From an uncultured Lachnospiraceae bacterium (lineage in GTDB: Bacteria; Bacillota; Clostridia; Lachnospirales; Lachnospiraceae): DNA of 14,376 bases. A model generated the notes under the pieces. That model worked only from the letters and a program-made list of their open reading frames with translations. It had not been told where the DNA came from and searched no databases. The stretch spans positions 1 through 14,376 of the forward strand of contig CALZEZ010000010.1 of assembly GCA_945643825.1 (NCBI GenBank). Reading direction: 5' to 3'. The translations under genes were made by a program, and so were the position numbers. Of this stretch, positions 1 to 5,965 are shown one piece after another (position 1 is the stretch's first letter; the number at the start of each line of letters is the position of its first letter).

Positions 1-54
1 ACGGATGCGAAAGCATCCCGAAGCCCCCACTTCTATAAGTGGTGGGTAGTTCAC
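1..54 (+). mobile_element. Right end of an IS200/IS605-family element (probable TnpB omega-RNA 3' end)
   Basis: Two hairpins are visible. The first is GGATGC (3-8) paired with GCATCC (13-18) around a GAAA tetraloop. The second is CCC plus CCACTT (24-32) paired with AAGTGG (37-42) and GGG (44-46), leaving T43 as a single bulge and CTAT as loop. It is followed by TAGTTCAC. A subterminal imperfect hairpin with a bulged base and a short TTCAC-like end is typical of IS200/IS605 right ends, where it also forms the 3' part of the TnpB guide RNA. The transposase genes would lie left of the window. The exact cleavage point (taken as after base 54) is inferred. An isolated scar or MITE-like relic is also possible. 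Confidence 0.6.
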
Positions 55-555
55 AATGCAGGGCAGCGCCTTGCTAATGTAAGACGATATCATTCCGCAA
101 TAGAAGAAGCGGGAGGGGAAAACTGGAAGGTAGATGATATAACCTGGAGTGATCTGGAGATGGATCAGATCTTTTTACGGATCAATCATACCAACAGCTT
201 TATCGGGGAGCAAACCTTATATCATAAGCTGCACCTGCTTGATAAAGGGAAAAACCCGAAAGCCGTTGAACGACTGGAGAAAAGACTGACTTATTTAGAG
301 AAAAACCCGGAAACCCGATTAGCGATTGAGACACAGATAAACTACATTGGCAAAAATGAAGAGGGCTACTATCTGCCGGAATTTCTTCTAAACAGTGAAT
401 GGTGGCAGGTTGGGAATACGCTGCTGTTTCACGGTCTGCAGGCTCTTTTTCTGATATGCCTGATTGGCAGCATTGCTTTTCAGAGCGTAATTGCCATAGC
501 AGGATTCGTCTGCGTCGCGTTAATCAATCTGATGATATATTTAACCGGTTTGTAG
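55..555 (+). pseudogene. Headless, truncated MutS-like membrane protein remnant
   Basis: An open frame runs from the transposon boundary to a TAG at 553-555. The first ATG in frame is at 160, but the frame is open upstream and reads plausible protein (VDDITWSDLEMDQIF), so 160 is probably not the true start. The block DDITWSDLEMDQIFLRINHTNS, then IGEQTLY, then a hydrophobic stretch (roughly bases 419-550) resembles the N-terminal part of the membrane-associated MutS-like proteins of Lachnospiraceae. These proteins continue into an ABC-type ATPase domain with a Walker A motif. Nothing of that domain is present here, so the gene has lost both ends: the 5' end at the IS element and the 3' end at about 555. 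The family assignment is by recollection of the motif and is moderate; that the gene is broken is more secure. Confidence 0.5.
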
Positions 556-596
556 GAGGAAGCCGGCTGGGATGGTGGTTGTTTCCAATACCATGG

Positions 597-776
597 ATGA
601 ACCGCGCGGTGAGGATGATCTGGTGTGCTTTTTTTACGCTCGTGCCGATCATCGGGATTATAGATGACCATTTTGACAGGAACGGAACAAGCCCTGTGAC
701 GCTGATATTCTGGGGGATGTGGATACTGTTTTTTGCTTTTTCATTTATCAGCTTTCGAAGAGCCCGGAGAAAATGA
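597..776 (+). CDS. Small two-helix membrane protein, or C-terminal fragment of one
   Basis: From ATG 597 the frame gives 59 residues: a hydrophobic helix (about 8-22, IWCAFFTLVPIIGII), a short charged loop (DDHFDRNGTS), a second helix (about 34-52) and a basic end FRRARRK, ending at TGA 774-776. No Shine-Dalgarno sequence precedes ATG 597. The same frame is open upstream and reads GGSRLGWWLFPIP, a run that looks like the middle of Firmicutes small membrane proteins (GWWLFPIP is a familiar block), so this may be the tail of a longer gene whose start was lost at the junction near 555. No function can be assigned. A short functional protein is possible but unlikely. Confidence 0.3.
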   Translation: MNRAVRMIWCAFFTLVPIIGIIDDHFDRNGTSPVTLIFWGMWILFFAFSFISFRRARRK

Positions 777-791
777 AGTAAATCGTTCCCC

Positions 792-820
792 TTGACAGTC
801 AATCCGATTTTGATTATCAT
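792..820 (+). promoter_or_regulatory. Sigma-A-type promoter of the LacI-family gene
   Basis: TTGACA (792-797), a 17-base spacer and TATCAT (815-820) form a near-consensus housekeeping promoter. Transcription would start near 827, about 36 bases before the regulator's ATG. A weak operator-like copy centred on the CG at 805-806 lies in the spacer. Confidence 0.75.
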
Positions 821-829
821 TGTTTTTGA

Positions 830-843
830 AGAAATCGGTTTCA
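830..843 (+). promoter_or_regulatory. LacI/CcpA-type operator over the lacI start site
   Basis: AGAAATCGGTTTCA is a near-palindrome around a central CG and matches the catabolite-responsive-element consensus TGWAANCGNTNWCA except at its first base. It sits at the predicted transcription start, so binding would block initiation, which suggests autoregulation. It shares AATCGGTTTCA with the site at 2118-2131. Confidence 0.6.
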
Positions 844-862
844 AAATGGGGATAAATGGGTT

Positions 863-1927
863 ATGAATGCACCGAGAGTAAATGAAAGCAAAGCAATAAC
901 AATCTATGATATTGCAAAAGAGGCTGGGGTATCGCCATCCACAGTGTCCAGAGTTCTGACCAATAATGCAAATGTGCGTCCCGAGAAAAAGGAACGCGTT
1001 CAAATGATTATTGATAAGTATAACTTCAAGCCCAACGCATTAGCCAGAGGACTTGCAGACACCAAGAGCAAGGTGATTGGACTGTTGGTGGCGGATGTTC
1101 GAAACCCATACTATGCAGCACTTTATGTGGCTTGCGAAACGGCTGCAAGAGAGGCGGGCTATAGCCTGCTGTCCAGTAATTCACTGTCTGAGATGGAAGA
1201 GGAGGAGCTCCTGATAGGGAAATTGCAGGAGCAGAAGGTGGATGCTATCATTCAGGCGGGAGGAAGCGTGGATGATTTGTCCACGAATTTGGAATACTCT
1301 GAGTTTATCAATCAGATCATGGCGACAACTCCTGTGATTGTTACCGGCAAGCTGGATGGAACGCAGTGTCACATGGTTCAGATTGATCACATGCAGGTTA
1401 TGGATCTCTTGATGAACCACCTGTTGGAGCTGAATCATCGCCGCATTGCCCTGGTGGGCGGAGCGATGCATGTATCTTCAACCTTTATGAAGGTGCAAAG
1501 ATATAAACAGATTTTGCAGAAGAATATGATTAAGCTTGATCCTGAGCTTCTTATGGTGGAAGGCGGATACTCGACCGAGACGGGCTATGAGCTTATGAAT
1601 GAGATGCTGGATCGGGGCACAAGGCCGTCCGCTGTCATTGCGATCAATGACTACTCCGCGGCTGGAATTGTGAGAAGCATTGTGGAACATGGTTATCGAA
1701 TTCCACAGGACATTTCTGTAGTCAGCCAGGATAATACCTTTTTGACACAGATTGTGGCGCCGAATCTGACCAGTGTTGATTATGATTATGATGCATACGG
1801 AAAGAAACTGATTGAGACTGCAATCGCAGTTATCGAAGGGAAAAAGGTTGGAATGCTGCGAACCGTTACGCCGAAGCTGGTAATACGGGATAGCAGTGGT
1901 CCTGCACCGGAACAGAAGGATATATAG
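863..1927 (+). CDS. LacI-family transcriptional regulator of the sugar operon
   Basis: This 354-residue protein has the normal LacI/GalR layout. The helix-turn-helix is at about residues 13-33 (TIYDIAKEAGVSPSTVSRVL). The hinge helix is at about 57-64 (KPNALARG), whose leucine in this family inserts at a central CG step. The rest is a periplasmic-binding-protein-like effector domain (VIGLLVADVRNPYY onward, ending near LVIRDSS). It should be a cytoplasmic repressor that releases DNA on binding a sugar or oligosaccharide. ATG 863 follows a GGGGAT-like ribosome site; the nine residues before the HTH core are ordinary. The gene has its own promoter and terminator. Four CG-centred palindromes near its own promoter and the downstream transporter promoter are its probable operators. 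Because CcpA sites look alike, a role of CcpA at these sites cannot be excluded. The effector is unknown; a galactose- or arabinose-containing oligosaccharide is inferred from the neighbours. Confidence 0.93.
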   Translation: MNAPRVNESKAITIYDIAKEAGVSPSTVSRVLTNNANVRPEKKERVQMIIDKYNFKPNALARGLADTKSKVIGLLVADVRNPYYAALYVACETAAREAGYSLLSSNSLSEMEEEELLIGKLQEQKVDAIIQAGGSVDDLSTNLEYSEFINQIMATTPVIVTGKLDGTQCHMVQIDHMQVMDLLMNHLLELNHRRIALVGGAMHVSSTFMKVQRYKQILQKNMIKLDPELLMVEGGYSTETGYELMNEMLDRGTRPSAVIAINDYSAAGIVRSIVEHGYRIPQDISVVSQDNTFLTQIVAPNLTSVDYDYDAYGKKLIETAIAVIEGKKVGMLRTVTPKLVIRDSSGPAPEQKDI

Positions 1928-1952
1928 AGTGTGATATAAAGTAGATTCTTGT

Positions 1953-1980
1953 AAGCGGATGCCCTGGCATCCGCTTTTTG
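1953..1980 (+). terminator. Rho-independent terminator after the LacI-family gene
   Basis: AAGCGGATGC (1953-1962) pairs perfectly with GCATCCGCTT (1967-1976) around a CCTG loop, and a run of five T follows (1975-1979). It lies 25 bases after the stop codon and separates the regulator from the transporter operon. Confidence 0.9.
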
Positions 1981-1981
1981 T

Positions 1982-1995
1982 TGAATTCGTTTTCA
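1982..1995 (+). promoter_or_regulatory. Distal LacI/CcpA-type operator candidate
   Basis: TGAATTCGTTTTCA matches TGWAANCGNTNWCA at all but the fifth position. It lies just past the terminator and 136 bases (centre to centre) upstream of the next site, so it could be an auxiliary operator. The stretch 1996-2110 is AT-rich; I see no gene in it. Confidence 0.4.
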
Positions 1996-2117
1996 AAGAA
2001 AATGATAAAAAAGTAACAAAAGGAAAAAGCTCTAATAAAACATATCTTGACAAGAGAATAGAAAAATATACATTATGCACAAAATATACGAGATAAATCA
2101 TAGCATATTGATGATAT

Positions 2118-2131
2118 TGCAATCGGTTTCA
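2118..2131 (+). promoter_or_regulatory. LacI/CcpA-type operator upstream of the transporter promoter
   Basis: TGCAATCGGTTTCA matches TGWAANCGNTNWCA except for C at the third base. It ends nine bases before the -35 box of the transporter promoter. Its centre is 60 bp from the site at 2178-2191, and the two are near reverse complements of each other. Confidence 0.6.
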
Positions 2132-2140
2132 AAAAATCCA

Positions 2141-2170
2141 TTGACATTTCTTTTGTAAAAATGCTATGAT
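2141..2170 (+). promoter_or_regulatory. Promoter of the ABC transporter / GH35 operon
   Basis: A perfect TTGACA (2141-2146) is followed after 18 bases by TATGAT (2165-2170). Transcription would start near 2177, leaving a leader of about 75 bases. Operator-like sites lie just upstream of the -35 box and over the start site. Confidence 0.75.
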
Positions 2171-2177
2171 TACAACA

Positions 2178-2191
2178 TGAAAGCGGTTGCA
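2178..2191 (+). promoter_or_regulatory. LacI/CcpA-type operator at the transporter start site
   Basis: TGAAAGCGGTTGCA matches TGWAANCGNTNWCA except for G at the twelfth base. It begins seven bases after the -10 box, the classic place for repression. A further half-site-like TGCAACCG follows at 2205-2212. Confidence 0.6.
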
Positions 2192-2252
2192 ACAAGTCAT
2201 TTAGTGCAACCGGACGATCGAAAGAAACAGAAAGTATAGGAGAATGTGATCC

Positions 2253-3212
2253 ATGCGAAAACAAAGTGAGAAGAAGGCGTCTCAGATGCAAGTCAAACGA
2301 CCCAATTTTTTCAAACTGCTTTGGAAGTATCGTGTACTGACATTGATGTGTGTACCGGCTATCGTGTTTTTCTTTGCATTTAGCTATATGCCGTTACCCG
2401 GAATCTACGTAGCATTTGTTAAGTACAATTACGGAAAAGGAATTTTCGGAAGTAAGTTTGTGGGATTACAGAACTTTGAGTTCCTGGCAGAATCCGGCAA
2501 ATTGCTTACATTGACAAGGAACACAATCCTGTACAATCTGGCTTTTATTATCCTGGGTAATCTGCTTGCGGTTTTTGTGGCAATTCTTCTTAATGAGATG
2601 CGCTCCAAATGGTTTAAAAAGGTTTCGCAGACAATGATGTTCCTGCCTTACTTCATTTCGCAGGTTCTGGTAGGTGTTCTGGTATACAACCTGTTAAACT
2701 ATGATACCGGATTTGTGAACGGAGTGCTGTCCTCCCTGGGGCTTGAGAAATGGCAGCCCTACGCGGATCCGAATTGCTGGCCGGTACTTCTGGTTATCAT
2801 CTATCTGTGGCAGCAGACCGGATACAACTCTGTTGTTTATTTTGCGGCAATTATGGGAATCGACGCAGAGATGATTGAAGCCTCCAAGGTGGATGGCGCA
2901 AATGCATTTCAGAAGATTCGCTATATCATTCTTCCCAGCTTAAAGCCTACCATTGTTATCCTGCTGTTGTTTGCACTGGGTGGTGTTGTAAAAGGAAACT
3001 TCGGTTTGTTCTATAACATTATTGGAACCAACTCCCTGTTATATGGAACGACAGATATTATTGAAACCTTTGTTTACAGAGCAACTATGACAGACTTTAA
3101 CTTCTCGACAGCCTCGGCTGTTGGATTGTACCAATCCGTTATTGGCTTTGTTATTGTCATGACAGTGAACTACATTGTAAAGAAGATTGAGCCTGATTAC
3201 TCTCTGTTCTAG
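2253..3212 (+). CDS. ABC sugar transporter permease, LplB/YteP type
   Basis: A 319-residue integral membrane protein of the carbohydrate-uptake-1 ABC family. A cytoplasmic N-terminus (MRKQSEKKASQMQ) leads into a first helix near residues 29-47 and then the segment FSYMPLPGIYVAFVKYNYGKGIFGSKFVGLQNF, which is characteristic of LplB/YteP permeases for complex oligosaccharides. The cytoplasmic coupling (EAA) loop is EASKVDGANAFQKIRYIILPSLKPT, with the invariant glycine. About six helices are expected. The AGGAG site (2238-2242) supports ATG 2253. It is the first gene of the operon and pairs with the next permease to form the channel. No ATPase gene is present, so the transporter probably uses a shared MsmX-type ATPase encoded elsewhere, as is usual for this family. 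The substrate is not readable from the permease itself. Confidence 0.93.
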   Translation: MRKQSEKKASQMQVKRPNFFKLLWKYRVLTLMCVPAIVFFFAFSYMPLPGIYVAFVKYNYGKGIFGSKFVGLQNFEFLAESGKLLTLTRNTILYNLAFIILGNLLAVFVAILLNEMRSKWFKKVSQTMMFLPYFISQVLVGVLVYNLLNYDTGFVNGVLSSLGLEKWQPYADPNCWPVLLVIIYLWQQTGYNSVVYFAAIMGIDAEMIEASKVDGANAFQKIRYIILPSLKPTIVILLLFALGGVVKGNFGLFYNIIGTNSLLYGTTDIIETFVYRATMTDFNFSTASAVGLYQSVIGFVIVMTVNYIVKKIEPDYSLF

Positions 3213-3256
3213 GAAGCTGCAAATAGAGATTCTACAGGAAAGGCAAAGGTATCAGA

Positions 3257-4177
3257 ATGAAAAAGAATGAAGAAAATGTACAAATCGGAGCAAAAGTTAA
3301 GCTTGGCGCTTCCGATGTTATCGTCAGAACTTTTGGATACATAGTGATTTCCATCTATGCACTGGCATGTATCTTCCCGTTTTTGATCATTGTTGGAAGC
3401 TCCTTCACAGCAGAAACCGTGATTCGTCAGGAAGGTGTGAAGCTGATTCCTAAGGAATTTACGATGCAGGCATACGAGATGGTCTGCATGAGTGGAACGA
3501 TCTGGAAATCATACCTGTTAACATTTGCACTGACGGCGATTGGAACGACACTCGGCTTGTCCATTATTGCGATGACAGGATATGCATTACAGAGAAAGGA
3601 TTTCCCTTTCCGAAATGTGATTTCCTTCTATATTTATTTCACAAGTCTGTTCTCCGCAGGACTTGCACCATACTACCTGCTGATGACACAGACCTACAAA
3701 TTGAAAGACAGCTACCTTGCGGTATTACTTCCGCTTATGATGTCCCCGTGGTTGATCATCCTGATGAAAAACTTCGTTAAGGCCATACCACATGAGATTA
3801 CGGAGTCGGGCAAAATTGATGGAGCCGGCGATATGAAGATTTTTGTATCACTGATTCTTCCGATGTTAAAACCGGCATTAGCAACCATCGGACTGTTTCT
3901 TGCCCTGGGATATTGGAATGAGTGGTATCAGTCCTCTCTGTTCCTTAGCTCCAAGGTAGATGTCAAGCCTCTTCAGTATACGTTATATGAGGTTGTAAAC
4001 AAAATGGATGCATTGAAAAACTCTGTAGCAGGACAGTACGTAACCCTCGCAGACATTCCTACCGAAAGTGTTAAGATGGCAAATGCCGTTCTTGCAACCG
4101 GTCCGATTGTTTTCCTGTATCCTTTCATTCAGAAGTACTTCATCAGCGGTATTACCGTTGGTGCGGTAAAAGGTTAA
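3257..4177 (+). CDS. ABC sugar transporter permease, YtcP/YesQ (MalG-like) type
   Basis: The second permease, 306 residues, of the MalG-like branch. Its first helix is at about residues 26-46 (FGYIVISIYALACIFPFLIIVGSSF), and SSFTAETVI is typical of the YtcP/YesQ group. The coupling loop is ESGKIDGAGDMKIFVSLILPMLKP. The protein ends in the usual FIQKYFISGITVGAVKG, a block strongly conserved at the C-terminus of this family. It starts 44 bases after the first permease behind an AGGAAAGG ribosome site. With the preceding gene it forms the membrane heterodimer for oligosaccharide import, fed by the lipoprotein encoded next. Nothing in the sequence suggests damage. Confidence 0.94.
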   Translation: MKKNEENVQIGAKVKLGASDVIVRTFGYIVISIYALACIFPFLIIVGSSFTAETVIRQEGVKLIPKEFTMQAYEMVCMSGTIWKSYLLTFALTAIGTTLGLSIIAMTGYALQRKDFPFRNVISFYIYFTSLFSAGLAPYYLLMTQTYKLKDSYLAVLLPLMMSPWLIILMKNFVKAIPHEITESGKIDGAGDMKIFVSLILPMLKPALATIGLFLALGYWNEWYQSSLFLSSKVDVKPLQYTLYEVVNKMDALKNSVAGQYVTLADIPTESVKMANAVLATGPIVFLYPFIQKYFISGITVGAVKG

Positions 4178-4224
4178 TATCATTCAAGAATTATTGCCTC
4201 ACAAAGAGGTCGATAATATAAAAT

Positions 4225-4229
4225 GGAGG
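4225..4229 (+). promoter_or_regulatory. Ribosome binding site that fixes the start of the binding-protein gene
   Basis: GGAGG lies eight bases before ATG 4238. It overlaps the earlier in-frame ATG at 4223, which therefore cannot use it and has no Shine-Dalgarno sequence of its own. Starting at 4238 also places MKKK directly at the signal peptide. Confidence 0.85.
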
Positions 4230-4237
4230 TTAAAACT

Positions 4238-5887
4238 ATGAAAAAGAAATTACTTGCAATGTTACTTGCTACTAGCATGGTTGCCGGTGTAACCGCTTGT
4301 GGCTCTGCAGATGCTCCGGCATCTGGTGGCTCAGACACAGATAAGAAGACAGAGAGCGCAGCATCTTCTGATTCTTCTTCATCCGAGAGTAGCGACAGCG
4401 CGGCTGTTGACACTTCTGAGCATGTTGTAATCACCTACATGGTAACCGGAGATAAGCCGGATGGTGAGAAGGCAGCAAGACTTGATGAGATGATGACAGA
4501 GCTCAATAAGATCCTTACAGAGAAGGTAAACGCTGAGCTCGAAATCTATTACATCGGATGGACGGATTATCTTTCCAATTACAACCTGACACTTGCACAG
4601 ATGGATGGCTCTGTAGACCTTATTGGTACTGCTTCTGACTGGTTAGATGCATGGCCGAATGCAAAGAATGGTGCATTCCTTCCTCTGAGTGAGGATATGT
4701 TAAAGACCTATGCTCCTATGACATGGGCAAGTGTAACACCGGATCACTGGGAGTTATGTAAATATAATGGAGACATCTATCTGATGCCTGAGGATAATTA
4801 TGCACAGTGGACCAACCATGGCTTCATCTATCGTCTTGACTGGGCAAAAGCTGCCGGCCTTGCAAATGGATGCCACAGCTGGGAAGACCTGACCACTTAC
4901 TTCAAGTATGTAAAAGAGACCTATCCTGACATCATTCCTTGGGATTCTGATGGCACGAATTACGCTCAGACCGCTGGTGGCTGGGTATCCTCTCACTCCA
5001 AATTCGTAGCATTTGACGGCATCTGCTCCGGTGCTATCTGGGGTGGTACCAGTGATGACTTATATACGGTTGTTACTCCTGCATATACAGATACCGAGAT
5101 GATGGTTGAATACGCAAAGATGATGAAAGAATGGGATCAGATCGGCGTATGGAAGACAGATGTATTAAATAATACTGCTTCCTCTAACAGAGATGACTAC
5201 CGTATCGGACGTGTTGCAGCTGAGCAGCATCATACACAGACCTGGACAGACCTTTGCAGCGCTACTCCTTCCAACACCATTTATCAGGATGATCCGAATG
5301 CAGAAAGTGGATTCTTCTATTTCGGTGAAGAGACAGATAATGTAGTTGCTCTTTCCATTACGCATGGTGCAATGGCTGTTTCTGCAGCAAGTAAGAACCC
5401 TGAGAGAGCATTGATGGTTTATGACCTGATCCGAAACGATGAGCAGTGCTACGATCTGTTCAACTACGGTATCAAGGGCGTTTCCTATGAAATCAACGAC
5501 GAGGGTCTTCGTGTTAATCCGGAAGGCTACAACCCGGATACTGACAACATCAATGGTATGACCAACTACTGGTGGGGACGTAACGATGATCTCGAGATCA
5601 GAGACGCTTCCAGAAACTGGAAAGCAATCGACGAGTTATATGCAAAATATGACAAGATTAAGATTGACTATCCATATGGTCAGTTCGTACCGGATGTAGA
5701 TGACATTCAGGGTAAGATCCAGAACGTAAACGAAGTATATACCAACTATACCAAGCAGATCTCCTACGGTAAGTACAATGGTTCCGCAGAAGATATCGTT
5801 GCTGAGATGCAGCAGGCATTAAAGCAGGCTGGTATTGAAGAGGTTACAGCAGCTCTTCAGGCACAGATTGATGCATTATACAAATAG
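4238..5887 (+). CDS. Extracellular solute-binding lipoprotein, LplA type
   Basis: From ATG 4238 the protein has 549 residues; an ATG five codons earlier (4223) is rejected because of the ribosome site. A lipoprotein signal (MKKKLLAMLLATSMVAG) ends in the lipobox VTAC, with Cys21 as the predicted lipid-modified residue. An acidic, serine-rich linker follows (about 22-60), typical of surface tethers, and then a large extracellular sugar-binding domain. The family is that partnering LplB/YtcP permeases, and the C-terminus resembles that group. Many Trp and Tyr residues are present (for example TNYWWGRND), as expected for stacking against sugar rings. It captures the oligosaccharide outside the cell and delivers it to the permease pair. 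Its position third in the operon and its smooth codon use suggest high expression. The ligand cannot be told from sequence alone; arabinogalactan-type oligosaccharides are inferred from the neighbouring enzymes. Confidence 0.92.
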   Translation: MKKKLLAMLLATSMVAGVTACGSADAPASGGSDTDKKTESAASSDSSSSESSDSAAVDTSEHVVITYMVTGDKPDGEKAARLDEMMTELNKILTEKVNAELEIYYIGWTDYLSNYNLTLAQMDGSVDLIGTASDWLDAWPNAKNGAFLPLSEDMLKTYAPMTWASVTPDHWELCKYNGDIYLMPEDNYAQWTNHGFIYRLDWAKAAGLANGCHSWEDLTTYFKYVKETYPDIIPWDSDGTNYAQTAGGWVSSHSKFVAFDGICSGAIWGGTSDDLYTVVTPAYTDTEMMVEYAKMMKEWDQIGVWKTDVLNNTASSNRDDYRIGRVAAEQHHTQTWTDLCSATPSNTIYQDDPNAESGFFYFGEETDNVVALSITHGAMAVSAASKNPERALMVYDLIRNDEQCYDLFNYGIKGVSYEINDEGLRVNPEGYNPDTDNINGMTNYWWGRNDDLEIRDASRNWKAIDELYAKYDKIKIDYPYGQFVPDVDDIQGKIQNVNEVYTNYTKQISYGKYNGSAEDIVAEMQQALKQAGIEEVTAALQAQIDALYK

Positions 5888-5908
5888 ACTCTGTCGAGCA
5901 TAAATTGG

Positions 5909-5935
5909 GCGCCGATTCTATAGAGTCGGCGCTCT
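5909..5935 (+). terminator. Hairpin after the binding-protein gene (leaky terminator or mRNA stabiliser)
   Basis: GCGCCGA (5909-5915) pairs with TCGGCGC (5926-5932). The stem extends inward by three more pairs, including one G-T wobble, to a TATA loop. The following TCTTATTATG is only partly T-rich, so termination is probably incomplete. It sits between the abundant binding protein and GH35, a common arrangement for lowering downstream expression and protecting the upstream mRNA. Confidence 0.65.
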
Positions 5936-5965
5936 TATTATGTAGAAAGACGCTGGGAGGACATT

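Noticed and set aside
1..54. The initial hairpins as a riboswitch or a CRISPR repeat.
   Set aside because: There is no repetition in the window, and the bulged-T stem plus TTCAC end fits an IS200/IS605 terminus better than a ligand-binding RNA.
799..812. A fifth LacI-type operator inside the lacI promoter spacer.
   Set aside because: It has four departures from the consensus shared by the other sites, so it is only noted as a possible weak copy.
524..1003. Long open frame on the minus strand across the lacI promoter.
   Set aside because: It runs antisense to the start of the LacI-family gene and through its promoter, has an unconvincing Cys/Ile-rich sequence and matches no family I know.
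4194..4222. Possible internal promoter TTGCCT-17-TATAAA before the binding-protein gene.
   Set aside because: Transcription would start around 4229, inside or after the ribosome binding site, leaving almost no leader. The gene is better explained by readthrough from 2141-2170.
4223..4237. Upstream in-frame ATG of the binding-protein gene (MEVKT extension).
   Set aside because: The GGAGG that serves translation overlaps this ATG itself, and the extension would push the signal peptide away from the N-terminus.
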